In this document: piece by piece, positions 47,601 to 57,000 of the stretch
Layout of the letters: every line of letters starts with the position of its first letter
How positions within the stretch are numbered: position 1 is the first letter of the stretch
Source: Wolfiporia cocos
Lineage: Eukaryota; Basidiomycota; Agaricomycetes; Polyporales; Phaeolaceae
DNA length: 64,000 nucleotides
Reading direction: 5' to 3'
Assembly: GCA_029448655.1 (NCBI GenBank)
Contig: JACCLO010000003.1
Span: forward strand, 806,001 to 870,000
Made by a program: the position numbers and the translations under genes
The notes under the pieces: generated by a model
Databases searched by the model: none
What the model was told of the DNA's origin: nothing
Seen by the model: the letters and a program-made list of their open reading frames with translations, nothing else

Positions 47601-49164
47601 CAAACGCGCGGCCCCACTCAACCCAAACCCTACTCCGTCACACAACTGGGAAAACATTTCCGTAGACATGATCACGGGACTCCTGGTTTCCAAGGGTCGC
47701 GACGCCATTATTGTAGTAGTAGATATGAAGTCCAAGGACTATGTAGCTGTACCAACAACGACTAAGTTAACGGCCGAAGGATGGGCCAACATATTTATCG
47801 ATAAAGTCTACGCCCTTCATGGATTGCCGAAGAAGATATTCAGCGACAGAGGACCACAGTTCGTTGCGGAGTTCATCAAGGACGTTTATCAAAGATTAGG
47901 GATAGAAGGGAATCCTAGTACAGCGTTCCACCCGCAGACAGACGGGCAGACGGAACGAATGAACCAGGAACTGGAAGTATACCTACGATTATTTATTAAC
48001 GACACACATACCAACTGGCCGGACTTACTCCCGCTAGCGGCATTTGCGTATAAGTGTCATGTACATAGTAGTACGGGCTACAGCCCCTTTTACCTTACGC
48101 ACAGATACCACCCTTTCACAGGAGTAGAGGGACTCGAGCAAGAAGAGGGGGTAGCACGGGACTGGGTCGAACATATGCACGAAATCTCCAAACGTGCGTC
48201 ACAGAACCTGGAGAAGGCCAAACTCCGCATGAAGGAATACTATGATAGGAAACGGGCATCACCACTATCATATTCCGAGGGAGACATGGTATGGGTAGAC
48301 GGCCGAAACATTAACATGGGCCACCCTACCAAGAAGCTAGACTCCAAAAGGTTCGGACCGTACAAGGTGACGAAGAAAGTCGGACATGGAGCATACGAAC
48401 TGGACCTCCCCGCAGACATGCGCGGGATATACCCCGTCTTCAACGAGGTCCTACTACTACCGTATCATGCTCCGGCTTTCCCCAATCAGGACCACACAGT
48501 CAGGACAGAAAGCAATGACGCTCGCAGGCCTCTCCGGATCCTCGCATCCAGAGAAGACCGAGGGCGAGTCGAGCTAGAAGTCGAGTGGTCCGATGGGACT
48601 ACGACATGGGAACGCAAGCGAGGATTGACCCCTTTCCAAGACCTAGTCACCAAGTTCTTCGAAGCTAGACCATCCGCCCCAGGCAACCAGTGGAGAAACC
48701 GAAACACTGGCTGGGACCACTCTGAAACCAAGTGGGACTCAGAATGGGAGGACTTCGAACGAAAGGCTAAGGAAATGGGTCTTAGGGAGAACCCGAAGGA
48801 GTTCATCATATACGACGACATAGACAACACTCTTCTAATCAAAGGCAGCGTACCGTTCTACGCCTACGAGAGGAAGCTTGTCGCCCGTAACTTCTGGTTC
48901 TGCGGTCCACGCACTCGAGTAATGCAATATGGAATACGAGTTGGACAACCAGTAGAATCCACTATACCTGAGTCAAAAGGATACTGGATCTACCCGGTCT
49001 TAAACACGCTCCAACTAGCCAACCCACATATCTGCAAAAAACTCGTAGACCACCCATGTCACGTCGACCAAACCATGTACAAAGTAATTGCTGGGCGTGG
49101 GGACACGCTGCTAGAAGAGGGGGTACTGTCACAAGCCGATTTCATTCAGTTAGCCAACGACTGA
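44569..49164 (+). CDS. pol: pol polyprotein with dUTPase
   Basis: About 1,530 residues counted from ATG 44569; the frame opens after 44544 and overlaps gag by 113 nt in the +1 frame. Residues about 85-215 are a complete dUTPase with all five motifs: AGYDLHS, GRIAPRSGLA, GVVDEDYTGVLKV, GDRIAQFI and RGTAGFGSTG. The protease near residue 253 reads LIDSDSTGSVIS, where family members normally have Asp-Ser/Thr-Gly. RT: WGAPFFFVKKKDGKLRPIQD and VYLDDILVF (about 602). RNase H: IEADSSDFATGACL (about 747). Integrase: HPGTEN, CIKC, then the DDE residues in SVDMITG, FSDRGPQF and TERMNQELE. GPY/F: RFGPYKV. A chromodomain-like segment, VELEVEWSDGTTTWE, lies near 1340. About 165 further residues are unknown, and the last 13 codons lie in the 3' LTR. 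Confidence 0.95.
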   Translation: MLQHARRIRFVTASEEPPSGAWREENTVLNSSINNVNYVPMDVDPVVDPDVTMADASGPTVKKKTVKKVRRRRAKSKAVTLDIYLDHPRAIAPERKIAGAAGYDLHSAEEVIILNGKRVTVSTGIKIRMPDGVYGRIAPRSGLALKGVDVEAGVVDEDYTGVLKVILNNQTGTDYLVEYGDRIAQFILECNMTPDTRIVKNIRETTRGTAGFGSTGEKLRGNVVVIQTGKRGKQIEVPITLHRPDGRALFTKALIDSDSTGSVISRAYVEEHKLEQIPLDRHVKLYNADGSTNAAGKMTHYIELQMQIDTHLETRKFHVTELVSADIFLSFDWLEDHNPTIDWKKRRITFTCDCEHEQIEDGDHIYYIFADAWIRNREECRADIAERVRATKATEIAIAAGKTMEAKAFEEVVPEYLHDFRDVFEEKEFDNLPERRPWDHAIELLPNSEPYAGKIYALSPREQEALDDFLEEQLRTGRIRPSKSPWGAPFFFVKKKDGKLRPIQDYRKLNQMTKKNRYPLPLITELLNKLKRAKYFSKLDIRWGYTNVRIKEGDEEKAAFITNRGLYEPLVMFFGMCNAPGTFQALMNDIFRDLIMTGKVIVYLDDILVFTEDEAEHKEILRKVLLVLRQNKLTCKPEKCEFMKSEVEYLGHIISHGQIRMDPTKVAAVADWPAPRNKKEVQSFIGFANFYRRFIPKFSTVARPLINLTKDTEWQWGTAELECFEKLKKIFIEAPVLGIPNDDDPFRIEADSSDFATGACLMQKQEGVWKPIAYQSKTMIPAERNYEIYDRELLAIMRALDEWRHFVMGAKHPVEVLTDHKNLEYFKTPQKINPRQARWMTELAEYDLHLVHIPGKTNGRADGLSRRSDHGNDKDHLEGQVVLKPHLFVEDSAERLRSSFYTVVKGITYDEVKEKVKAEAALYEGKGGVEAGETTEDGLRFRRGRMIILRDEELIGKIISSFHDTVSAGHPGTENTYTAIHRHYWWPKMRKDIRQYVKACIKCQTAKPDRSKRAAPLNPNPTPSHNWENISVDMITGLLVSKGRDAIIVVVDMKSKDYVAVPTTTKLTAEGWANIFIDKVYALHGLPKKIFSDRGPQFVAEFIKDVYQRLGIEGNPSTAFHPQTDGQTERMNQELEVYLRLFINDTHTNWPDLLPLAAFAYKCHVHSSTGYSPFYLTHRYHPFTGVEGLEQEEGVARDWVEHMHEISKRASQNLEKAKLRMKEYYDRKRASPLSYSEGDMVWVDGRNINMGHPTKKLDSKRFGPYKVTKKVGHGAYELDLPADMRGIYPVFNEVLLLPYHAPAFPNQDHTVRTESNDARRPLRILASREDRGRVELEVEWSDGTTTWERKRGLTPFQDLVTKFFEARPSAPGNQWRNRNTGWDHSETKWDSEWEDFERKAKEMGLRENPKEFIIYDDIDNTLLIKGSVPFYAYERKLVARNFWFCGPRTRVMQYGIRVGQPVESTIPESKGYWIYPVLNTLQLANPHICKKLVDHPCHVDQTMYKVIAGRGDTLLEEGVLSQADFIQLAND
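49113..49123 (+). promoter_or_regulatory. Polypurine tract
   Basis: AGAAGAGGGGG then TAC, directly before the 3' LTR. It is inside the pol coding frame. Confidence 0.75.
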
Positions 49165-49487
49165 ACGACAGCCCTTATCTTATCTAAGCGCCCGCCTAGC
49201 ATCACGTGCAAGGACCCCGAACACCCCACACGTGCCTAGTCAGACCCCGGACACTCTTCTCTCGGCTCTACCCCTAGGATAGGGTTATCACGGACTATTA
49301 GCTTACGTAATACTGTACAGTAGCCAAACATGTACAAACACCTAGATAGCATATATACTGGCCTGACGAGCAGGGAGCACCCCAGACTCGTCTTGGCCTT
49401 TACTGCCTTGAGTAGCCTCAGATCAGGAAGTCGCTTCCACGCGATTACACTTCCCCTGAGAAGTTGCTTGAGAACGTGCTTGTGTCA
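49127..49487 (+). repeat. 3' LTR of the Ty3/gypsy element
   Basis: 361 bp without a visible difference from 41314-41674. It also encodes the last codons of pol (SQADFIQLAND, stop at 49162-49164). Confidence 0.95.
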
Positions 49488-50637
49488 CCTTGGATTCACT
49501 ATTCCTATTCCCATCAATCTCGTCTCCTCCCTGCAGGGCATCACTGATCAGAAGTTATCATCTTATGCCTCTCTCATAATTGGATCCCATTGATTGATTT
49601 CATTTTGCGCGTGCGCGGAAGCATCCTGAGTTGTCGTGCGCCTCATTTGTGGCTGTCGGCCATATCCGGCCCGGGTCCAGTGACTATTCCTCTTATGGTA
49701 TATTCGGAGTTTTAAAAGTTACTGTATTGCCCTCACCAACAGTTCTTCCAGACGGTACTGTATTGTATTCAATACTGCCGTCTGGTAACGAGACTACGCT
49801 TCTTGCTTGCTTGAAGCATTCTATCATTCTATAATGAAGTAGCGCCGGTTCCGGCATGACCCGCTACGTTTGTGGGTTCGGCACACATGCAGAGTCAATC
49901 GGGTCGTTAGAGGCGATCACGAATTGCATAGACTGACGTTCGGAATCCTAGTTCCATGTACTTTTTTGAGTACAGTAAATGTAGGATTGTTTATTATTAT
50001 TATTATTACTTTTTTTGGGGGAAGGGGGGAGAAACACAGTGAATTGACCCAGCGAGAGCGCAGTCACAACATCCTTGAGTGTTTTGTTGGCGATATGTGG
50101 AAGTTCTTGAAAGCCTCCTGCAGAGCAGCACAATACTGACGGAGTAAAATGATAGGAGTTGACGAAGACAGGAGATGATCTGAGAGCTCTTGGAATATTC
50201 TCGCCACTAGTTCATGTTGTGACGGACAAGAATCCGCAATACTTTGACAATGTAAAGGGGACTCAGGAGAGACACAGCTCCCAGTCAACAAGTGACAAAA
50301 AAGAGCTATAGAGCATTCAGGTTCACCAGCAAGTGGCGACAAAGCTATGTTATGGCAAATCAACAGCTGTGGTAAATTTTATATAAAGCGATCGTGAGAC
50401 ACTGTAACTCCCAACTCTACAGGAAGATCACAGTCATCAATGTCATGGGACAGCAGTGCATGCGGAGCTGTTGAAGAGGAGGCACCGACTACAACAGGAG
50501 TGGATTCCGAGGCACAGTCAGGCTCAAGTGCTAAATTCGGCGAAGGGCATGGCCACACTTTCAAAACTGCAGAGATGGCAGAGAACCGGTGATTAAACAT
50601 GTGCATGCACAAGCATTCAGAGACATGGAGTGAAATG
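49488..50637. other. Right flank of the element, no recognised gene
   Basis: AT-rich. Contains the inverted copy B of a short repeat (49697-49808) and a TTA microsatellite followed by a T run (about 49989-50015). The last five bases, AAATG, are the target duplication of the next solo LTR. Confidence 0.5.
49697..49808 (-). repeat. Short repeat with hairpin, copy B
   Basis: The reverse complement shares both ends with copy A (GTAGTCTCGTTACCAG; CTGGAAGAACTGT; AGTAACTTTTAAAACTCCGA). The middle hairpin differs in sequence (CCAGACGGCAGTATTG pairs with CAATACAGTACCGTCTGG) but keeps CCAG and CTGG at its base. Confidence 0.65.
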
Positions 50638-50909
50638 TGTTGGAAGTCGACGCGCTTGGCGCGCGATGGTGCGATCGGAGTCGCACATCGATCGGAGTCA
50701 ATAGTGCACCAAGGCAGAAATGGCGGGCGCGGCGGGAGTCGGGGGGCTGATAATCGGGGCGGTACGGGTAGATGAGTCACCGCTAGTATAAAATGGGACG
50801 GATTGTACGTACCTATGCTGTGCGTTTGTAACCCATCCAGACAAAGTCCCTGGAGTCCGAAAGGGAGTGCGTAGCCTGACGAGCGGGCGCCTTCCCGTGA
50901 ATTTCGACA
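50638..50909 (+). mobile_element. Solo LTR, family C, 272 bp
   Basis: Runs from TGTTGGAAGTCGACG to GAATTTCGACA and is flanked by perfect AAATG duplications (50633-50637 and 50910-50914). It is the same length as, and nearly identical to, 56436-56707. A TATAAAA box (about 50787) gives plus orientation. No internal retroelement sequence remains. Confidence 0.88.
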
Positions 50910-51887
50910 AAATGGACAGAAATTGTTAGTCTGGCAAGGTAATTGTACAGCAGCACTATTGACGCACCTGATGAGGAAGAAAGTGAGGACTTCCAGGAGA
51001 TGTTTGGGGGCAAGCTTGCCCTCTCAGATGGAGCTAGCTCCAAGATCACAAATGAGCTTATATGGACTGTTGCTGCAGAGAGCCAGTCGGCGCCAAGGGA
51101 AGCATCGTAAGGTCACAAGGAGCCAGTTGGAAATCTCATGGACAATTTGTACCATCCACCTGTGGTGGGAACAATCACCACATGCGGACAAAACGGCAAC
51201 CCTCGAAGAGGAAACCATACGAGTGATGTTTTTAGATAGAGCGGTATGCGATAACATGATGGATTCAGCAAGGTCAGAATTGATCAAGATCAAAACCGAG
51301 CAACCCGAGAAAGAGCCGGAAACACAGAGCCAAACCATGACAGAGGGTAGCAAGGACAAGGTTTGACCAAAGAAAAAAGGGAACGTCGATGGCCACGGAA
51401 CAGATCACATGAAATCCACGTGAAGATCATGTGACTTTGCAAATCTTGCAGGGGAGGTGGAACGTGCCCCGGCTGTAAGAACCCACTACTAACGTAGCGG
51501 GAATTTCAACAACAGAGAACCTAGCATATACTTTTTGATTCAAGTATAGCTCTACTGGCGAGATCTAGACTATGTGCCATCTAGAATCCCTCGCAGCGGC
51601 AATTTGGACTGTCAATGTGCTAAAAATGAAGTGCATAATGATATGTATTATCTCTACAGGACATGCGCAACCTACGAGGTATTATATGCTAGATCTTGTC
51701 CGTTGAGCTGTGGGTGGGGCGCTGTCAACCCCATTCGAATTTGACATGATTGAGGATGATGATACGAAGCATCGTATTTGAGCTTGCAGCCTGATTATCA
51801 GACAATTAAATCCATAGTATTATATTATTTCTTGCAGAACAAAACATTCAGTCGACGTCTACCGCGTGACCGTCTCCGGATCTTCCG
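50910..51887. other. Spacer with weak coding signal
   Basis: An acidic open stretch on the plus strand near 50960-51110 (DAPDEEESEDFQEMFGGKLA and further) ends at a stop and might be a fragment of a decayed gene. Otherwise AT-rich and unrecognised. Confidence 0.35.
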
Positions 51888-52595
51888 TGTTACGGGTCGA
51901 ATACCCGTTCGTATATTCGAGTCGTGAATATAGATTGTTCTTCTGCACATAGGCACGTCGCCGTATGCAAGGCAAATACTCGTTAGATGCCTTCGGGTCC
52001 TAAGTGAAGTCCTTAGGAGATCGGTTAATATCCAATACGCGTTAGAGGATATAATCTGTTCAGGTGCGAGTCAAATAGAATATAAGACTCGCCTAAGTCC
52101 GAGAAGTCAGTGTGCACTTCGAGGACTTAGTCGTTCGATTGCTCGAGTGAGAAATACTGAGCGTAGTTTCCTACGTTTGAGAACGAGTATAAGACTTCTT
52201 GTTTATACAACAAGGTCGAGCTGAAGAGCCTCGACGGTAAGTACATGAGTTTTTATACTACGCTAGGTTTCAGGGGTCAAGTCTGTCCCAGATGCCACTG
52301 ATACTATCTACGCTATAGTCCCAAACGTCTGATAAGTATGGAGTGATATATCTGAGACGATAGATAGGAATGATGGCGGTTGAACGCCATCTGTCAGCTA
52401 ATAAACGATGAACATGAAACGGTGGCAGGGTTGGATCTGCCAAAGATGAAACGAGCCCTATAGACTAGTACAACTGGGGATGCGCCCAGTAGAGTCACGA
52501 GTAGCCAGGGGGGCTGGTTGTGCAACAAGTCCCTGTATCGTATTCGCCCGGTGGTGAGTTCTGTCGATATTTGAAAAATCAAAATAACCGTAACA
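51888..52595 (+). mobile_element. Solo LTR, family B, 708 bp
   Basis: Starts TGTTACGGGTCGAATACCCG and ends CCGTAACA. The flanks are TTCCG and TTCTG, a duplication with one mismatch, so it is older than the others. It is homologous to 57844-58357, which lacks about 195 bp present here at about 51945-52135. Confidence 0.8.
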
Positions 52596-52724
52596 TTCTG
52601 GGTATGCAAATTAGCCACATTCCTCTTTCGAACCGCTTTTCTCCAACATGGTTGCCCAGTCCAGATTACGTGATGCTATTCATACTTAAGATCTATACTG
52701 TGGAATACTCACATTTGCTAGAAA

Positions 52725-53423
52725 TGTCACAGATTTGGGACATGCCACTATTTTTCCCGTATTTTTACCTATTTATCTGGTATTTCTACGACCTTGTAGA
52801 CATTTACGCTGCTAAGCGCCCGTCTACACGTACACGCAACCAAACAACACGTACACAACGCGGTATACGTCCACTTGTCATAACAACACGTACATAACAC
52901 GCTTGTACGCGTCAATGACTCAGCGGACTAACCTTCGGTGTCACGCGCTTTACTCATATCCCGGTACCGGGCTATGTCAGTACGATTGGATAAGCGGCCC
53001 GCTCGTTATCACATGCCAATGCCCTTATGATTACTCATATCCCGATGCCGGTATATAAGAATCACATGCATGGCTTACTAACGTAGCTACAGCCACTTCC
53101 ACAACATGGACCTACGGTCCAAACAAACGATCTTACTGGTGCGGCCATTACCGGCGCACATGGTCTATTGTAGTTTACGACTTAACCATATTAGTTATGT
53201 CTGCGCACAGACCACCTTCATGTTTGGCTCCCTTACCGGTAACCAAACAAAGCATGTATATAAGTAGGGCTATCACTGCGGATAAGCCTTAGATTTGTTC
53301 TCTGCATTCGCACAGTTACATATCATCTCTGCTTGCGCCCACTAGCCTCCTCACCAACCTCCAGCAACTCCTTCAAGTCGCTTATTAGGTTATAGTGTGA
53401 GTCCCACAGTCTAGTCTGTGTCA
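52725..53423 (+). mobile_element. Solo LTR, family D, 699 bp
   Basis: From TGTCACAGATTTGGG to CTAGTCTGTGTCA with perfect AGAAA duplications (52720-52724, 53424-53428). TATATAAG boxes near 53050 and 53254 give plus orientation. It is related at both ends to the nested LTR 54508-55588, which lies in the opposite orientation. Confidence 0.85.
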
Positions 53424-53569
53424 AGAAATCTACTGATTGTGTAGAGTTTCAGTCAATTATCTTAATCTGCCAACTGCCCTTCGCTTAAGAAATCGCAGTT
53501 GTGAGCTAGGTTTGCATGCAGATTAAACTGCTAGCTGTGGCAGATTAATCTACTGTGACAATAAAATGG

Positions 53570-53655
53570 TACATCCAGGATTCGAACCAAGGACCTTAGT
53601 GCAGATCAGAATAAGAGCATCACAGCATACATTAGCCAACTGAGCTACAGTGCAA
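53570..53655 (-). repeat. tRNA-like head, left arm
   Basis: On the minus strand an A box, TAGCTCAGTTGG (53636-53647), and a B box, GGTTCGAATCC (53578-53588), are spaced as in a tRNA gene. The acceptor ends do not pair and no proper D stem forms, so this is a tRNA-derived sequence rather than a tRNA gene. Confidence 0.7.
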
Positions 53656-53945
53656 CTAGTGTTTGCCCCATTTTAAGCAATATATAGAGTATTTTGTAAA
53701 CTTCATTTTCGCAGTTTAACATCTTCCATAACACAAATACAAATGAATCTGCCTCTAACGACCTGTGATTCCAGTGTATTCAGCTTTCCCATGGTGAGTT
53801 GCTCCAGGTCAAGCATGGTAAATCAAGCTACCACTATCATTGATTTCTTTATGCTTATTGTAGCAGTTAGTTGCCTTGATGATTTGCAGAAATTGTGTGT
53901 AAAATTTGCGTTATATATATTTTGATTGGTAAAGGATAACTGTTG

Positions 53946-54032
53946 CCACTATAGCTCAGCTGGCTAATTATGCTGCGATGCTCTTATTCTGATCTGTGCT
54001 AAGGTCCTTGGTTCGAATCCTGGATGTACCAT
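53946..54032 (+). repeat. tRNA-like head, right arm
   Basis: A box TAGCTCAGCTGG (53952-53963) and B box GGTTCGAATCC (54010-54020), followed by ACCATTTTATTG with a short T run. Transcription from these boxes would run outward to the right end of the unit. Confidence 0.7.
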
Positions 54033-54255
54033 TTTATTGTCACAGTAGATTAATCTGCCGCAGCTAGCAGATCAATCTGCGTGCAAACCTAGCTTGCAAC
54101 TGCAATTTCTTAAGCGAAGGGCAGTTGGCAGATTAAGATAATTGACTGAAGTCCCTCGGATCGTGCTAATAGTGTTCACGACAGGAAACAGGAGACCCTG
54201 CCCCGGCAACGAGATCAACAAATTATGAGGATCAAAACCAGACTAGTCCCTTGGC

Positions 54256-55883
54256 TGTTACGATCTTACCAGGTGCACCCGAATATTCCATTTGACGCCT
54301 CACTGTGTATGAGGACTTAGCGTTCAACCGCTGTACCCAGCGCTTTATTTCTAGGGGCCTCCGCTCAACCGTAGGCCCTGTTTCATGTATAACAACCCTA
54401 TGCCCATTCTCCGTGCTCGCATCGCGTTCTAGCTGATATTCTGTGTCTAACCACAGCAGTTCTCAGTTTCATCCCTTGTTGCGCTCAACCGCAACACTTC
54501 TCCTTTATGACACAGACTAGCTGTGGGACTCACCACCTATGTGTTTGAGGGTATAGGCGGACGGAGTAGCCAGTCAAGCGCAGCAGAAGTGAGGTTATTC
54601 TACGGCGCAAGCCGAGAATAATAGAACTAGAGGTTAAAGGCGTCTAGCCCTATCGTTATATACATGTTTATGGGAAGGTCATGTGCTACTAGCTAGCTGT
54701 TACCTTACCGGGTTATGTGGCTTTGCCAAGTGGCGAAGCTTATCTTATCTAATGTTTAGGACTCTCTATCTACAATGGCCGTGGAAGGCCCTAATGGCCG
54801 AACCAATCGTAAGAGAGGGATTTGCTGGTTATCTTGGTAGAACGCGGGCGCAGCCCAGGTATAGGGGAAGCCGGTTGCCGGATACCGTGAGGTATAATGG
54901 CGGTTGGCCGGACTTCGTTGGATGACCAAGGCGAGACGCCGAGGTCGTAATGCCATTGGACGGGAAGTACCGTGGCATGTGATATGTCCGGACCGAAAGG
55001 TAACCGGGACATGTGTTGGACTTAGCAGTGAGGCGAGGTCCGGTGTTTGGGCAACGCCGTGATGGCAGAAGCCCGGGACTTGGGGAACGCCGAGTCCGTG
55101 GGATGGCCGAGGAGGCCGTGACCTATAGCAATATTTCCTTGATGCTAATATTATGCTGTATGGTCGTGTTGCCATTATTATGCGAAGGCGTGGCGCGCCT
55201 GAGGTGTCATTATGATCAAGGATCTTATGACGTGTGGGAAGCCGGGAAGGCCGACCCAATGGAACATTGCCTTGTGGCGATGTTTGGTGTTGTGGACATT
55301 ATTATGCGAGCGTGCCACGCTCTGCCTATCATTATGATCTAAGATCTTATGACGTGGCTGGTCTTGCTATGACGGGCGAGACCTATGACGTAGCCGTGGT
55401 GTTGCTATTGGACCGGAAGGTGCCGTAGCGTTATGTAAGCTATTCATGTGGTTGTTAAGCCCAGTTAAGAGCTTGTCGTATGGCAATGGGAGTTAACCCG
55501 TAGATAACTTGTAGTTAGACGTATAAATCCCAGGTAAATTGCTATAATCATAGGAAAAATGCTGTAAGCCCCAGATAAATCTGTGACACTTTATTACTTA
55601 TATCGTTAGCTCGACGGACATAATAGTAGCAGTACCAAGGACACTATGACCCCGATTAACAGACCGCAGTATATAACCTGATGTAAATACCGGTCGAGTT
55701 CCTCAGCTTGACCTTGTTGAATTACAAGGATCTTATACTCGTTCTCAAGGGCTTGAGCAATTAAGCCTGCAGCTTGTATATCGACGCTCTGACTCTGAGG
55801 AGTCCGACGAGTAGTGCGCTGCTCGATACGCTGAGTAACTCGACTTAGTTATTCTGCGTTGAACGGATATTCGATCCGTAACA
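54256..55883 (-). mobile_element. Solo LTR, family B, with nested insertion
   Basis: From TGTTACGATC to GATCCGTAACA, flanked by perfect TTGGC duplications (54251-54255 and 55884-55888). Removing the nested LTR and one copy of its duplication leaves 542 bp, close to the 514-bp copy at 57844. It aligns with 1-494 on both sides of the insertion. Confidence 0.85.
54508..55588 (-). mobile_element. Nested solo LTR, family D-like, 1,081 bp
   Basis: From TGACACAGACTAGCTGTGGG to TAAATCTGTGACA with perfect CTTTA duplications (54503-54507, 55589-55593). The copy at 1-494 keeps the uninterrupted CTTTA site, which confirms the insertion and both edges. It contains many short repeats of a GGCCG and CGTGA kind. 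Confidence 0.88.
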
Positions 55884-55972
55884 TTGGCACAATGTATACG
55901 GTGTTCGCCCGTGCAGTATCAACGGTGCCTTTGACACCGGATACTTACAGTGAGTAAGTTCAGGCAGAAACC

Positions 55973-56930
55973 TGACACAAGCACAACCACAGACACACAC
56001 CGGGGGAAGGGGGATCGCATGAAAGCGCCTTCCTGGTCCAGGAACCTAAGGCTGAAATGGCCAAGACAAGTCTGAGGGTCGCTCAAGACTGTCTGGCTAT
56101 TATATAGCTCTACTACTGTTTGTACATGTTATGGCACAGCCTGTAAGGCGTCAATGCTGAGGTAAGCTACTAGCTACATGGTGGCCAGTAATAGCATCGG
56201 GGTGTGGGATCATAGAGCGTGGGACGACCATGGCAACGTAGTGGGTTAGGCCTGATCAGTGGTTCTCATTGATCAGGGGTTTGCTGGTAATGGCAGGGTT
56301 CTATGTCCGTGATTGGGGAATCTGCTGTCCAGGTTCCCAAGGACTGGTACTGAGGGGAAGGCACGTGGCAGCCCAGGTTCCCACGTGCTGGTACTGAAGG
56401 ATGACGTCTGCTGAGAGCGTGGACTGGCCAGTACGTGTTGGAAGTCGACGCGCTCGGCGCACGATGGTGCGATCGGAGTCGCACATCGATCGGAGTCAAT
56501 AGTGCACCAAGGCGAAAATGGCGGGCACAGCGGGAGTTGGGGGGCTGATAATCGGGGCGGTACGGGTAGATGAGTCACCGCTAGTATAAAATGGGACAGA
56601 TTGTACGTACCAACGCCGTGCATTTGTAACCCATCCAGACGAAGTCCCTGGAGTCCAAAAGGGAGCATGTAGCTTCACGAGCAGGCACCTTCCCATGAAT
56701 TTCGACAGTACGGGCCATGCATGACATAGGGTGATCGAGTGTGATTGGCTGCAATCGGTACGTAGAGTCCTGTGACTGCTAGGGTTCTCAGTCGTACAGG
56801 TGCTGCCCGAGATCGGTGTTCCTCGTTAGACTAGGGCAGCTGGAGTTTAAGGCCTTCCGTGGGCCTTAGTCCGTATAGTACATAGTCCATGCCAGTCATT
56901 GGCAAAACGCGAGCTCTCATATCTAGTCCG
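55973..56930 (-). mobile_element. LTR related to the LARD-like LTR, interrupted
   Basis: Starts TGACACAAGCACAACC and, on the minus strand, matches the promoter and U3 part of the 984-bp LTR: AGACTTGTCTTGGCC, a TATATAAT box, then ACGGACATAGAACCCTGCCA and further blocks to about 56830. It is interrupted by the 272-bp solo LTR at 56436-56707. The far end could not be set; the coordinate is approximate. Confidence 0.65.
56436..56707 (+). mobile_element. Nested solo LTR, family C, 272 bp
   Basis: Same length and nearly the same sequence as 50638-50909. Perfect GTACG duplications lie at 56431-56435 and 56708-56712. Confidence 0.88.
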
Positions 56931-57000
56931 CTAACTATTGTAAATAGCAGCTCGGTAGATATACATAGATACGAGCAGATACTACACACAGGATACTTGT

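Larger units (their letters stand above)
41314..49487 (+). mobile_element. Ty3/gypsy chromovirus-like LTR retrotransposon with dUTPase
   Basis: An 8,174-bp element with 361-bp LTRs that look identical and perfect CCTTG target duplications (41309-41313 and 49488-49492). Order: LTR, self-priming site, leader of about 770 nt, gag (disrupted), pol (dUTPase, protease, reverse transcriptase, RNase H, integrase, chromodomain-like segment, C-terminal extension), polypurine tract, LTR. The integrase after the RT, a GPY/F motif and a chromodomain-like tail place it with Tf1/sushi-type chromoviruses. The identical LTRs mean a very recent insertion. The gag lesions and the altered protease motif mean that this copy is probably not autonomous as read. 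Confidence 0.95.
53448..54150. repeat. Foldback unit with tRNA-derived arms
   Basis: Two arms of about 205 bp (53448-53655 and 53945-54150) are inverted copies of each other, with about 290 bp of AT-rich DNA between. Each arm has, from inside to outside, a tRNA-like head with pol III A and B boxes, then a tail ending in AATTGACTGAA. Both arms end at the same base. It could be a foldback transposon or two SINEs inserted head to head; I found no clear target duplication. Confidence 0.75.

Noticed and set aside
53946..54032. Functional tRNA gene
   Set aside because: A and B boxes are present, but acceptor ends do not pair, the D stem is missing, the T stem has a mismatch, and a second copy lies inverted in a repeat. 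It is tRNA-derived only.
1..55883. One giant element bounded by the matching sequences at 1-494 and 54256-55883
   Set aside because: The right copy has its own TTGGC duplication as a solo LTR, and conserved host genes lie between them. They are two independent insertions.
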